A stretch of DNA of 64,000 nucleotides from Ideonella oryzae (GTDB lineage Bacteria; Pseudomonadota; Gammaproteobacteria; Burkholderiales; Burkholderiaceae_C): the NCBI RefSeq assembly GCF_024055665.1, contig NZ_JAMXMC010000012.1, positions 1 through 64,000 on the forward strand. The letters are read 5' to 3'. Positions 25,683-34,106 of the stretch are shown here, one piece after another. The notes below the pieces were generated by a model, which saw only the letters and a list, made by a program, of their open reading frames with translations, had not been told where the DNA came from and did no database searches. How positions within the stretch are numbered: position 1 is the first letter of the stretch; every line of letters begins with the position of its first letter. The translations under genes and the position numbers were made by a program.

Positions 25683-26063
25683 ATGAGCACCCCCACCCCC
25701 CAGATGCGCGCGCTGTTCTGCATCGGCATCAACCAGAACTTCTTCGATGCCCCCCCCGATGAGGCCAAGGCTGTGTGGCTGGCCTGCGGCGAACTCTTCA
25801 ATGGCATCGCCGAGCTGCCCGGCGTGACCGTGCTGGGCAACATCGACGACGACCTGTCCATGGTCGGTCCGTCGACCAGCTGGCCCTGGACCTGCTACAT
25901 CTTGGCCAACGTGCCCGACATCCAGACCGTGCACGCGGCCTGCAACCTGCTGCGCACTGTCGTGGTCGGCGAGGGCCCGTACAAGCTGTGGAAGTACGCC
26001 AAGATCGAGGCCCGCGTCGGCCGCGAGCTGGTGGTGCCGCCCAGCCTGAAGAAGCCGGCCTGA
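25683..26063 (+). CDS. iacB: IacB, small protein of the indole-3-acetate cluster
   Basis: 126 residues, soluble and without signal peptide. Motifs seen: ALFCIGINQNFFD, ELPGVTVLGNIDDDLSMVGPS, WPWTCYILANVPD and a conserved-looking GEGPYKLWKYAKIEARVGREL. The size, the dimeric-barrel-like mix of strands and the position between iacA and iacI match IacB, whose biochemical role is not settled. It begins 38 bp after iacA, with AAAGGACTTCC as ribosome binding site. Confidence 0.75.
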   Translation: MSTPTPQMRALFCIGINQNFFDAPPDEAKAVWLACGELFNGIAELPGVTVLGNIDDDLSMVGPSTSWPWTCYILANVPDIQTVHAACNLLRTVVVGEGPYKLWKYAKIEARVGRELVVPPSLKKPA

Positions 26064-26077
26064 GCACGGAGCCCGCT

Positions 26078-26662
26078 GTGACCCCTGCTCCCCTCCCCGT
26101 CGAGCTGGCCGGCCTGGCCCAGCGGCTGGTCGAACTGGAAGACCGCCTGGAGCGCTTCGAGGACGCCGCCGCCATCCGCGCCTGCGTGCACCGCTACATG
26201 GCCTTGTGCGACCGGCTCGACGCCACGACCCCGATGGACGCCCTGCTGGACTGCTTCACCGAGGACGCCATCTGGGCCGGCAAGGGGGCCCGCTACGGTG
26301 AGAGCTTCGGGGGTCACCGCGGCCGCGCCGCCATCGGCGCCATGCTCGGCGCCTACCGCGGTTCGCTGCCCGGCGAGGATGGCCCGCAGCGTCCGCCGCA
26401 CTTCGCCTTCAACGCCCACTTCCTCTGCTCGGAGCTCATCACCCCCACCGGCGCCGACACCGCCCGCGCCGAGTGGACCATGCTGCAGACCTCCACCTTC
26501 GCCGACGGCCGCGCCCACCTCAACGCCGCGCAGCTCACGCTGCAGATGCGCCGCGACACCGACGGCCACTGGCGCATCGCCCACTTCGAGACCGAGAACC
26601 TGCTCAGCCGCCCCGTGGACCACTGGCACAGCGACACCGCCCTGCCCGTGCCCCGGCGCTGA
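26078..26662 (+). CDS. iacI: IacI, SnoaL-like protein
   Basis: 194 residues from GTG at 26078 (CGGAG upstream), 14 bp after iacB. The N-terminus is a coiled helix (LAQRLVELEDRLERFED), followed by the SnoaL/NTF2 fold: AIRACVHRYMALCDRLDA, DCFTEDAIWAG, RGRAAIGAMLG and HWRIAHFETENLLSRP. IacI in known clusters has this fold and acts on an oxidised indole intermediate. No upstream ATG exists in frame close enough, so GTG is favoured. Confidence 0.78.
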   Translation: MTPAPLPVELAGLAQRLVELEDRLERFEDAAAIRACVHRYMALCDRLDATTPMDALLDCFTEDAIWAGKGARYGESFGGHRGRAAIGAMLGAYRGSLPGEDGPQRPPHFAFNAHFLCSELITPTGADTARAEWTMLQTSTFADGRAHLNAAQLTLQMRRDTDGHWRIAHFETENLLSRPVDHWHSDTALPVPRR

Positions 26663-26700
26663 GCCCGGCCCCCTTTCAACCCCTTCATTGCATCGCCACC

Positions 26701-27987
26701 ATGAACGCTCCTGCTTCCACCATGCAATTTCAGCGCTCCGCGCGCGAACTGGGCGAGCTCGTCCGCGAGGACCGCGTCCACACCTCGCTCTACAACGACC
26801 CGGCCATCTTCGACCAGGAGATGGACAAGATCTTCCGCAACTGCTGGGTCTGGGTCGCCCACGAGAGCGAACTGCCCGAGCCCGGCAGCTTCAAGACCCA
26901 CTGGGTCGGCATGGAGCCGGTGATCGTGGTGCGCGACCGCAAGAACGCCATCCACGTGCTGCTCAACCGCTGCCGCCACCGCGCCGCCACCGTCTGCGAG
27001 CACAAGAAGGGCAAGACCTCCAGCTTCGTCTGCCCCTACCACGGCTGGGCCTACGCCCTGGACGGCTCGCTGCGCGGCGTGCCCTTCCCCGAGAGCTACG
27101 GCGACTGCCTGGACAAGGGCGAGTTCCCGCTGGTGAGCCTGCGCGTGGAAACCTACAACGGCATGGTCTTCGCCACCTTCCGCGACGACATCGCCCCGCT
27201 GGTGGACTGGCTGGGCCCGGCCAAGAAGTGGATCGACCTGTTCATGAAGCAGGCCGGCGGCTACCCGGTCAAGGTGGCCGGCGAGCACCGCTTCCGCTTC
27301 CCCGGCAACTGGAAGATCCAGCTGGAGAACACCACCGACGCCTACCACTTCCCGCTGGTGCACAAGAGCTTCCTGAGCTCGATCGACGAAGAGACCAAGC
27401 AGGTCTTCGACTTCGTCAAGGGCCCGGGCTATGTGGAGGAACTGGGCAACGGCCACAGCGTGATGGTGATGATCCCGTCCCTGGTGGATCTGGAGGCCAA
27501 CCTGGACGCGCCGATCCCCGAGCGCTTCGAGGAGCTGGCCCAGGCCCTGCGTGACGAGGGCCATGACGAGCAGAAGGTCCGCCGCCTGGTGCGCGCTGTC
27601 GGCGGCACGGGCTTCAACCTGAACCTGTTCCCCAACATCGCCTGCTCGATGGCCTTCTTCCGCGTGCTGCAGCCGGTCTCGGTGACCGAGACCGAGATCC
27701 ACCATGCGGCCATCGTGATGGACGGCGGCCCGGCCGTGTGCAACCAGGCCCGGCTGCGCCTGCACGAGCACTTCCAGGGCCCGATGGGCTTCGGCACGCC
27801 CGATGACTCGGAGGCCTGGGAGCGCGTGCAAAAGGGTGCGCAGGCCGGCAAGGACCTGTGGGTCATGGTCAACCGCGGCCTGCCCGGCGAGCGCGTGACC
27901 GAGGACGGCCACGCCAGCGATGTCAGTGCCGAGACCGGCATGCGCGCCGCCTACCGCCAGTGGAAGAAGCTGATGACCGCCGAGTGA
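26701..27987 (+). CDS. iacC: Rieske dioxygenase large subunit IacC
   Basis: 428 residues. The Rieske 2Fe-2S site is Cys91-x-His93 (NRCRHRAATVC) and Cys111-x2-His114 (VCPYHGWAY). The mononuclear iron site is formed by His216 and His221 with Asp213 nearby (ENTTDAYHFPLVH). This is the alpha subunit of the ring-hydroxylating oxygenase in the iac pathway, taking electrons from IacF and pairing with IacD. It starts 38 bp after iacI. Confidence 0.88.
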   Translation: MNAPASTMQFQRSARELGELVREDRVHTSLYNDPAIFDQEMDKIFRNCWVWVAHESELPEPGSFKTHWVGMEPVIVVRDRKNAIHVLLNRCRHRAATVCEHKKGKTSSFVCPYHGWAYALDGSLRGVPFPESYGDCLDKGEFPLVSLRVETYNGMVFATFRDDIAPLVDWLGPAKKWIDLFMKQAGGYPVKVAGEHRFRFPGNWKIQLENTTDAYHFPLVHKSFLSSIDEETKQVFDFVKGPGYVEELGNGHSVMVMIPSLVDLEANLDAPIPERFEELAQALRDEGHDEQKVRRLVRAVGGTGFNLNLFPNIACSMAFFRVLQPVSVTETEIHHAAIVMDGGPAVCNQARLRLHEHFQGPMGFGTPDDSEAWERVQKGAQAGKDLWVMVNRGLPGERVTEDGHASDVSAETGMRAAYRQWKKLMTAE

Positions 27988-28039
27988 GGGCCCTGCCCAC
28001 CGACCGTCCCCCTCCCATCGCAACCCAATTCCTCACACC

Positions 28040-28516
28040 ATGAACCTGCCCCTGCTGAACAGCGTCACCGCTTTTGTCTGGGCCGAGGCCGACATGCTCG
28101 ACCACGGCGAATTCGCCGCCTGGCTGGACCTGTGGGTCCCCGCCGGCCAGTACATCGTGCCCATCGACCCGGACACCACCGACTTCGACAACACCCTCAA
28201 CTACGCCAACGACAACGCCACCATGCGCCGCCTGCGCGTGGAGCGCCTGACCAGCGGCGAGTCGGTCTCCACCCAGCCGCCCGCGCGCACCGTGCGCAGC
28301 GTCTCGCGCCTGCGCGTCATCGCGCATGACGGCGACACCGTCACCCTGCGCGGCGCCCAGGACCTGCGTGACTTCCGCAAGGACAAGTTCCACCAGCACA
28401 CCGCCGACGTCACCTGGACCCTGGTCGCCCACGGCGACTCCTGGCGCATCCAGCGCAAGGTCGTGCGCATGATCAACTCCGTCGACACGCTCAGCGCCGT
28501 CGGCTACATCTTCTGA
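28040..28516 (+). CDS. iacD: Rieske dioxygenase small subunit IacD
   Basis: 158 residues of the Ring_hydroxyl_B family: FVWAEADMLDHGEFAAWLDLW, YIVPIDPDT, NDNATMRRLRVERLTSG, and SWRIQRKVVRMINSVD towards the end. It forms the structural beta subunit with IacC. It begins 52 bp downstream of iacC in the same direction. Confidence 0.87.
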   Translation: MNLPLLNSVTAFVWAEADMLDHGEFAAWLDLWVPAGQYIVPIDPDTTDFDNTLNYANDNATMRRLRVERLTSGESVSTQPPARTVRSVSRLRVIAHDGDTVTLRGAQDLRDFRKDKFHQHTADVTWTLVAHGDSWRIQRKVVRMINSVDTLSAVGYIF

Positions 28517-28530
28517 AGGCCCGCACCACC

Positions 28531-29289
28531 ATGACGCGCTTGCCTTCCGAGATGCCCATTGCCATGGTCACCGGCGCGGCCGCCGGGCTGGGTCAGGTCA
28601 TTGCCGGCGAACTGCATGCTGCGGGCTACCGCGTGCTGCTCACCGATGTGGATGCGGCCGGGGCCCAGGCCGCCGCCCAGGCCCTGGACGCCAGCGGCAC
28701 CGCGGCCCAGGGCCTGGCCCTGAACGTGCTGAACAAGGCCGACTTCGAGGCCGCGCTGGCCCACCTGAAGGCCGGCTGGGGCCTGCCCCAGGTGCTGGTG
28801 AACAACGCCGCGCTGACGCTGACCACCCCGGTCATGCAGATCAGCCCGGAGGAGTTCTCCCGCGTGCTGGACATCAACCTGCGCGGCTGCTTCCTGGGCT
28901 GCCAGGTGTTCGGCGCGGCGATGGGCGAGGCCGGTTACGGCCGCATCGTCAACCTGGCCTCGCTGGCCGGACAAAACGGTGGCACGGCCTCGGGCGCGCA
29001 TTACGCCTCGTCCAAGGCCGGCATCCTGACGCTGACCAAGATCTTCGCCCGCGAGCTGGGCGCCAAGGGCGTCACCGTCAACGCGGTGGCCCCGGGGCCG
29101 ATGGACCTGCCCTCGGTGCATGCCGCAGTGCCGGCCGACCGCCTGGCGCAGATCGTCAAGACCATCCCGGTGCAGCGCCTGGGCAACCCGTTGTTCGTCG
29201 CCCGCATGGTGGTGCTGCTGGCCTCGGCCGAGGCCGATTTCGCCACCGGCGCCGCCTGGGACTTCAACGGCGGCATCTTCATGCGCTGA
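28531..29289 (+). CDS. iacE: Short-chain dehydrogenase IacE
   Basis: 252 residues. The Rossmann motif TGAAAGLGQ (about 11-19), NNAALT at about 90, and the catalytic Ser/Tyr/Lys in NLASLAGQNGG and YASSKAGI (Tyr and Lys of YxxxK near 153-157) define a classical SDR. In the iac pathway IacE acts on the hydroxylated indole-3-acetate product. The C-terminus (GAAWDFNGGIFMR) is typical of family members. It starts 14 bp after iacD. Confidence 0.86.
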   Translation: MTRLPSEMPIAMVTGAAAGLGQVIAGELHAAGYRVLLTDVDAAGAQAAAQALDASGTAAQGLALNVLNKADFEAALAHLKAGWGLPQVLVNNAALTLTTPVMQISPEEFSRVLDINLRGCFLGCQVFGAAMGEAGYGRIVNLASLAGQNGGTASGAHYASSKAGILTLTKIFARELGAKGVTVNAVAPGPMDLPSVHAAVPADRLAQIVKTIPVQRLGNPLFVARMVVLLASAEADFATGAAWDFNGGIFMR

Positions 29290-29342
29290 GCCTCCCCGGC
29301 CCACGCTGCTGCCTTTTCACCCCTGCCCCACGAGCCCTGCCC

Positions 29343-30344
29343 ATGAGCACTGCCACCCTCTCATCCCCCACCGCCGCCACGCTGGACGTGGTGGTGCGCG
29401 ACCGCAGCCTGCAAGGTCAGGCCGTGGCCGTGCTGGCCCTGGCCGCTGCCGATGGCAGCGCCCTGCCCGCCTTCACCGCCGGTGCCCATGTGGACCTGCA
29501 CCTGCCCGGCGGGCTGGTGCGGCCCTATTCGCTGTGCAGCGACCCGGCCGACACCCAGACCTACCGTCTGGGCGTGCTCAAGGACCCCGCCTCGCGCGGC
29601 GGCTCGGTGGCCGTGCACGCTGCCCTGCAGGCCGGCGCCCGCCTGACCATCAGCGCCCCGCGCAACCACTTCCCGCTCGACGAGAGCGCGCCGCACAGCG
29701 TGCTGGTGGGCGGCGGCATCGGCATCACGCCCATGCTGGCCATGGCCCATCGCCTGCATGCCCTGGGAGCCTCCTTCGAGCTGCATTACTGCGCCCGCAG
29801 CCGGGCCCAGGCCGCCTTTCTCGACGAGCTGGCCCAGGCCCCCTGGGCCGGGCGCGTCACGCTGCACTTCGACGAGGCCGAGGAGCCTGGTGGGGCCGGC
29901 AAGCTGGCGCCCGCTGCGGTGCTGAAGGCCGCCCCGGCCGGCAGCCACCTGTATGTCTGCGGCCCGGCGGGTTTCATGGACTGGGTGATGGCCGAGGCCG
30001 CCGGCGCCGGCCTGGCCGCGGCGCAGATCCACCGCGAGTACTTCAGCGCCCCGGTGGTCGCTTCCGACAGCCCGGACCGGGCCTTCGACGTGGTGGCCCA
30101 GCGCAGCGGCAAGACCGTTCACGTGGCGCCCACCGAGAGCCTGCTGAGTGCCCTTCAGCGCATCGGCATCGAGGTGCCCGTCTCCTGCGAGCAGGGCGTC
30201 TGCGGCACCTGTGCCTGCACCGTGCTCGAAGGCGAGCCCGACCACCGCGACGCCTACCTCACCGACGAGGAGCGCGCCGCCAACGACCAGATCATGGTGT
30301 GCTGCTCGCGCTCGCGTTCGGCCCGCCTGGTGCTGGACCTCTGA
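29343..30344 (+). CDS. iacF: Ferredoxin-NAD(P)H oxidoreductase component IacF
   Basis: 333 residues. An N-terminal FAD domain (RPYSLCSDP, about 60) and NAD domain (VLVGGGIGITPMLAMAH, about 121-137; YVCGPAGFMDWV, about 204) are followed by a C-terminal plant-type 2Fe-2S ferredoxin with Cys near 282, 287, 290 and 320 (CEQGVCGTCACTV). This is the vanillate-demethylase-reductase layout that feeds the Rieske oxygenase IacCD. Confidence 0.88.
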   Translation: MSTATLSSPTAATLDVVVRDRSLQGQAVAVLALAAADGSALPAFTAGAHVDLHLPGGLVRPYSLCSDPADTQTYRLGVLKDPASRGGSVAVHAALQAGARLTISAPRNHFPLDESAPHSVLVGGGIGITPMLAMAHRLHALGASFELHYCARSRAQAAFLDELAQAPWAGRVTLHFDEAEEPGGAGKLAPAAVLKAAPAGSHLYVCGPAGFMDWVMAEAAGAGLAAAQIHREYFSAPVVASDSPDRAFDVVAQRSGKTVHVAPTESLLSALQRIGIEVPVSCEQGVCGTCACTVLEGEPDHRDAYLTDEERAANDQIMVCCSRSRSARLVLDL

Positions 30345-30364
30345 CCCCCTCGCCCGGAGCTTCC

Positions 30365-30895
30365 ATGGACGCGAGCGCCCCCTCTGTCTCTTCGCCGGTT
30401 TCGGTCGGCGAGTTCCGCAACGGCATGGCCCTGCTGCCCGGTGCCGTCACCGTCATCACCACCGATGGCCCCGAGGGTCCGGCGGGCTTCACCGCCTCGG
30501 CCGTCTGCAGCGTCACCGACAGCCCGCCCACCGTGCTGGTGTGCATGAACCGCTCGTCGTTTGCGCACCGCTTCTTCGCCACCAATGGCGTGCTGTGCGT
30601 GAACGTGCTGAATGCGACGCAGCAGGATGTCTCCGGCCTGTTCGCCAACCGCGAGGTGGCGATGGCCGAGCGCTTTGCGCGCTGCCCGGCCCGCCCCCTG
30701 GCCACCGGCGCCCCGGCGCTGGACGGTGCGCTGGTGAACCTGGACGGCCGCATCGTCGCCACCCACGAGGTGGGCACGCACAGCGTGTTCATCGTCGAGC
30801 TGCAAAGCATCCAGGTGCCCGACGGGGCGAGCGCCCTGCCGGGCCTGGCCTACTTCAACCGCGGCTACCACGCCCTCGGTCAAGCCGCTGCCTGA
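30365..30895 (+). CDS. iacG: Flavin reductase IacG
   Basis: 176 residues of the Flavin_Reduct family: FRNGMALLPGAVTVITTDG, GFTASAVCSVTDSPPTVLVCMN, FCVNVL-type block LCVNVLNATQQDVSGLFA and GLAYFNRGYHAL at the end. It supplies reduced flavin to IacA. The ATG at 30365 follows GGAGCTTCC, and the longer open frame upstream overlaps iacF and is rejected. It is the last of the described iac genes, but three further genes follow at short gaps. Confidence 0.86.
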   Translation: MDASAPSVSSPVSVGEFRNGMALLPGAVTVITTDGPEGPAGFTASAVCSVTDSPPTVLVCMNRSSFAHRFFATNGVLCVNVLNATQQDVSGLFANREVAMAERFARCPARPLATGAPALDGALVNLDGRIVATHEVGTHSVFIVELQSIQVPDGASALPGLAYFNRGYHALGQAAA

Positions 30896-30910
30896 GCGCC
30901 ACGCCCGCCC

Positions 30911-31954
30911 ATGCCTTCCCCTTCTTCCGACTTTCCCGCCCGGCCCCGCATCCTGGTGGCCGGCGCCGGGGCCATTGGCTGCACGCTGGCCACCCGCCTG
31001 GCGGCAGCCGGCCACACCGTGAGCCTGCTGGCCCGCGGCCACACCTTGCAGACTGTGCGCGAACAGGGCCTGCGGCTGGACGACCTGAGCGGCCGCACCG
31101 AGGTGCGCGTGCCCGTCGCCAGCCGGGCCGCGGACCTCGGCCCGCAGGACCTGGTCTTTCTGTGCAGCAAGGCCCAGGACCTGCCCGCGCTGAGCGCGCA
31201 GGTGCTGCCGGTCCTGGCGCCCGGCGCCCTGATCATTCCGCTGGTCAACGGCGTGCCCTTCTGGTACTTCCACCGCAGCGGCCAGCGCTTCGAGGGCCAG
31301 CCCGTCCAGGCCGTGGACCCGGACGGCCAGTTGCTGCGGCAGCTGCCGATGGACCGGGTGCTGGGCGCGGTGGTCTTCGTCACCGCCGAGTCGCCCGCGC
31401 CGGGCTGGTGTGTCTCACGCACCCCGCACCTGATCATGCTGGGGGAACTGGGCGGCGGTCTGGCACCGCGGCTGCAGGCGGTCTGCCAGCTGCTGAACAG
31501 CGCCGGCATCGAAGGCCGGTCGCTGGAGCGCATCCGCGACAAGCTCTGGACCAAGCTGATCGCCAACCTCACCTCCAATCCGCTGTCGGTCGTCACCGGC
31601 GCCACGCTGGAAGAGATCTACACCCGCGACTCGCTGCTGCACACCGTGCGCGCGGTGATGCACGAGGTGATGCTGGCGGCCAGCGCCTATGGCGCGCGGC
31701 TGGAGATCGACCCCATCGAGTTCATCCAGCTGGGCGCGGCGATGGGCCCGGTGCGGACCTCCATGCTGCAGGACCTGGAGCGCGGCCGCCCGCTGGAACT
31801 GGCCGCCATTGGCGACGCGATGGTGGAGCTGGGCGCGCGCTACGGCCTGCCCATGCCCGCCACCCGGGCCCTGATCGACCTGGCGCGCTGGCGCCAACCC
31901 CGTCTCCAGGCCGAGGCGCCCCGGCCTCAGGCTGCTTCCCCTGTCGCGGCCTGA
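30911..31954 (+). CDS. Ketopantoate reductase (PanE/ApbA)-family protein
   Basis: 347 residues. The Rossmann motif VAGAGAIGCTLATRLAAAGH (about 17-36), FLCSKAQD, PLVNGVPFWY and the C-terminal helical domain with DKLWTKLIANLTSNPLS (the PanE catalytic Lys region) are visible. True PanE makes pantoate, but many homologues in catabolic operons reduce other 2-oxo acids. Here it follows iacG by 15 bp and precedes a class II aldolase, so a role in processing an auxin-derived or side-chain product is more likely than vitamin synthesis. The substrate is unknown. Confidence 0.78.
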   Translation: MPSPSSDFPARPRILVAGAGAIGCTLATRLAAAGHTVSLLARGHTLQTVREQGLRLDDLSGRTEVRVPVASRAADLGPQDLVFLCSKAQDLPALSAQVLPVLAPGALIIPLVNGVPFWYFHRSGQRFEGQPVQAVDPDGQLLRQLPMDRVLGAVVFVTAESPAPGWCVSRTPHLIMLGELGGGLAPRLQAVCQLLNSAGIEGRSLERIRDKLWTKLIANLTSNPLSVVTGATLEEIYTRDSLLHTVRAVMHEVMLAASAYGARLEIDPIEFIQLGAAMGPVRTSMLQDLERGRPLELAAIGDAMVELGARYGLPMPATRALIDLARWRQPRLQAEAPRPQAASPVAA

Positions 31955-31991
31955 GGCCGCTCTCCTGCTTCAACCCACCCCGGAACGCCCC

Positions 31992-32756
31992 ATGGACCTC
32001 ACCCCCAACGCCGCCGAACTGAAGCCCGCCCACATCAGCGATGCCGAATGGGCCCTGCGCGTGCAGCTGGCTCACTGCTACCACCTGGTCGACTTCTTCG
32101 GCTGGACCGAGACCATCTTCAACCACATCTCGGCCCGCCTGCCCGGCACCGACCACTACCTGGTCAACCCCTTCGGCCTGAACTACGACGAGGTCACGCC
32201 GGCCAACCTGCTCAAGGTGGACATCGATGGCCACAAGATCGAGCCCTCGCCCTACGACGCCAACCCGGCCGGCTTCGCGCTGCACGGCGCCATCCACGGT
32301 GCCCGCGAGGACATCCACTGCCTGATCCACACCCACACCACGCCGATCTCGGCCATCGCGATGAAGCGGGCCGGCTTCAGCCACGACGACTTCTACGGCG
32401 CCCAGCTCTATGGCCGCGTGGGCTACCACACCTTCGAAGGCATCACGCTGTTCGCCGACGAGAAGCCGCGCATGCTGGCCAGCCTGGGCGAGAAGCACAT
32501 CCTGGTGCTGCGCAACCACGGCATCGCCGTGGGCGAGATGGACATTCCGCGCGCCTTCTTCCTGCTGTGGACGGTGCAGCGCGCCGCCGAGATCCAGGTG
32601 GCCGCCGGCAGCATCCCGGGTGACAACGTGGCGCTGCCGGACGCCATCGGCGAACGCTGCGCCCACCTGACGGCCGAGCTGATCCGCGACAGCGGCTTCG
32701 CAGAGAAGTTCTTCAACGCCATGGTGCGCCAGATGCACGCCAAGCGCGCCCACTGA
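31992..32756 (+). CDS. Class II aldolase/adducin-family protein
   Basis: 254 residues with the zinc aldolase fold: HISARLPG near 45-52, LHGAIHGAREDIHCLIHTHT (about 97-116, the His-x-His metal pair) and VLRNHGIAVGE (third metal His, about 177). This family includes fuculose-phosphate aldolase, ribulose-phosphate epimerase-like enzymes and decarboxylases, and the sequence does not show phosphate-binding specificity. It sits 37 bp after the PanE-like gene and 24 bp before an amidase, in one directional run with the iac genes. Confidence 0.8.
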   Translation: MDLTPNAAELKPAHISDAEWALRVQLAHCYHLVDFFGWTETIFNHISARLPGTDHYLVNPFGLNYDEVTPANLLKVDIDGHKIEPSPYDANPAGFALHGAIHGAREDIHCLIHTHTTPISAIAMKRAGFSHDDFYGAQLYGRVGYHTFEGITLFADEKPRMLASLGEKHILVLRNHGIAVGEMDIPRAFFLLWTVQRAAEIQVAAGSIPGDNVALPDAIGERCAHLTAELIRDSGFAEKFFNAMVRQMHAKRAH

Positions 32757-32780
32757 GCCCCTGCCACGAAAGCGATTGCC

Positions 32781-34106
32781 ATGACCCAGGACACTTCCCG
32801 CCTGCCGCCGCATGTGGCCGACGCCCATTGCCGCAGCGCCTGCGACACCCGCGAGCAGATCAGCCAGGGACGGCTCACGCCCGGCCAGGCGGTGCAGGAC
32901 TGCATCGCCCGCGTGCAGCAGCATGAGCCGGCCGTCCGGGCCTGGCAATCGTTCGACCCCGCGGTGGCCCTGGCCCAGGCCGCCCACCCGGCCAGCGACC
33001 TGCTGCACGGCATCGCCATCGGCCTGAAGGACCTGATCGACACCCGCGCCTGGCCCACCGGCTATGGCTCGCCGATCTATGAAGGCCACCAGCCCGACCG
33101 TGACGGCTGGGTGGTGCGTGCGGTGCAGGCCCAGGGCGGCGTGCCGCTGGGCAAGCTGGTCACAACAGAATTCGGCTACTTCCAGCCCGGCCCCACGGCC
33201 AACCCCTGGGACACGGCCCGCACGCCCGGTGGCTCCTCCAGCGGCTCGGCCGCGGCGGTGGCCGCCGGCATGGTGCCGCTGGCCTTCGGCACCCAGACCG
33301 CCGGCTCGCTGATCCGGCCGGCCTCCTACTGCGGCGTCTGGGCCCTCAAGGCCACCTTCGGGCGCTACCCGCTCGATGGCATCAAAGGGCTGTCGCATTC
33401 GCTCGACACGCTGGGCTGGATGGCCCGCAGCGCCAACGACCTGGAACTGCTGCGCGCCGCGCTGGACCAGGAGGACTTCGCCCCCCTGCCCGCACTGGCT
33501 GCCCCGCGCCTGCTCTTCAGCGCCACCCATCTGGCCCCGATGCTGGATGCCGGCGGTGCTGCCGCCTGGGCCGAAGGCCTGCAGCGACTGGGCCAGGCCG
33601 GCATCCCGCTGGAAGACGCCGCGCTGCCCCCGCTGCTGGCCGCGCTGTTTGAGGCCCAGAAGACCATCATGGCCTGGGAGGCCACCCGCAGCCTGGCCCC
33701 TGAACTGGCGGCGCACCGTGACCGGATGGGCGCCGCGCTGGTGCAGCTGCTGGAACACGGCCAGACCGTGACCCAGACCGCTTACGACGACGCCCAGGCC
33801 CTGGCCCGCCAGGGCCGCAGCTGGCTGGCCGGCCGCCTGCAGGGGGCGGACGCCCTGCTGGTGCCCGCCGCCCCGGGCGAAGCCCCGCTGGGCCTGGCGG
33901 CCACCGGCGACCCGGCCTTCAGCCGCGTTTGGAACCTGCTGGGCAACCCCTGCGTCAACGTGCCCGGCCTGTTCGGCCCGAACCACATGCCCATTGGCCT
34001 GCAGCTGGTGGGCCACCCGCAGCGCGAACGCGACCTGCTGGCCGTGGCCAAGCGGGTGGGTGAGGTGCTGGCACTCAGGCCGTGGCCAGTTTGCCCAGCA
34101 GGGTGA
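32781..34106 (+). CDS. Second amidase-signature protein
   Basis: 441 residues. [18 protein letters not shown] contains the catalytic Lys (about 77). [27 protein letters not shown] (about 150-176) contains the cis-Ser and nucleophile Ser, and [15 protein letters not shown] completes the signature. It differs clearly from IacH (longer, different active-site surround). In the auxin setting, hydrolysis of indole-3-acetamide or of an auxin conjugate is an attractive possibility, but unproven. Its 3' end overlaps the convergent FIST chemoreceptor gene by 32 bp. Confidence 0.82.
   Translation: MTQDTSRLPPHVADAHCRSACDTREQISQGRLTPGQAVQDCIARVQQHEPAVRAWQSFDPAVALAQAAHPASDLLHGIAIGLKDLIDTRAWPTGYGSPIYEGHQPDRDGWVVRAVQAQGGVPLGKLVTTEFGYFQPGPTANPWDTARTPGGSSSGSAAAVAAGMVPLAFGTQTAGSLIRPASYCGVWALKATFGRYPLDGIKGLSHSLDTLGWMARSANDLELLRAALDQEDFAPLPALAAPRLLFSATHLAPMLDAGGAAAWAEGLQRLGQAGIPLEDAALPPLLAALFEAQKTIMAWEATRSLAPELAAHRDRMGAALVQLLEHGQTVTQTAYDDAQALARQGRSWLAGRLQGADALLVPAAPGEAPLGLAATGDPAFSRVWNLLGNPCVNVPGLFGPNHMPIGLQLVGHPQRERDLLAVAKRVGEVLALRPWPVCPAG

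Noticed and set aside
31722-34016. Long minus-strand frame opposite the aldolase and second amidase
   Set aside because: Composition is typical of antisense GC-rich frames; the sense genes have full catalytic signatures.
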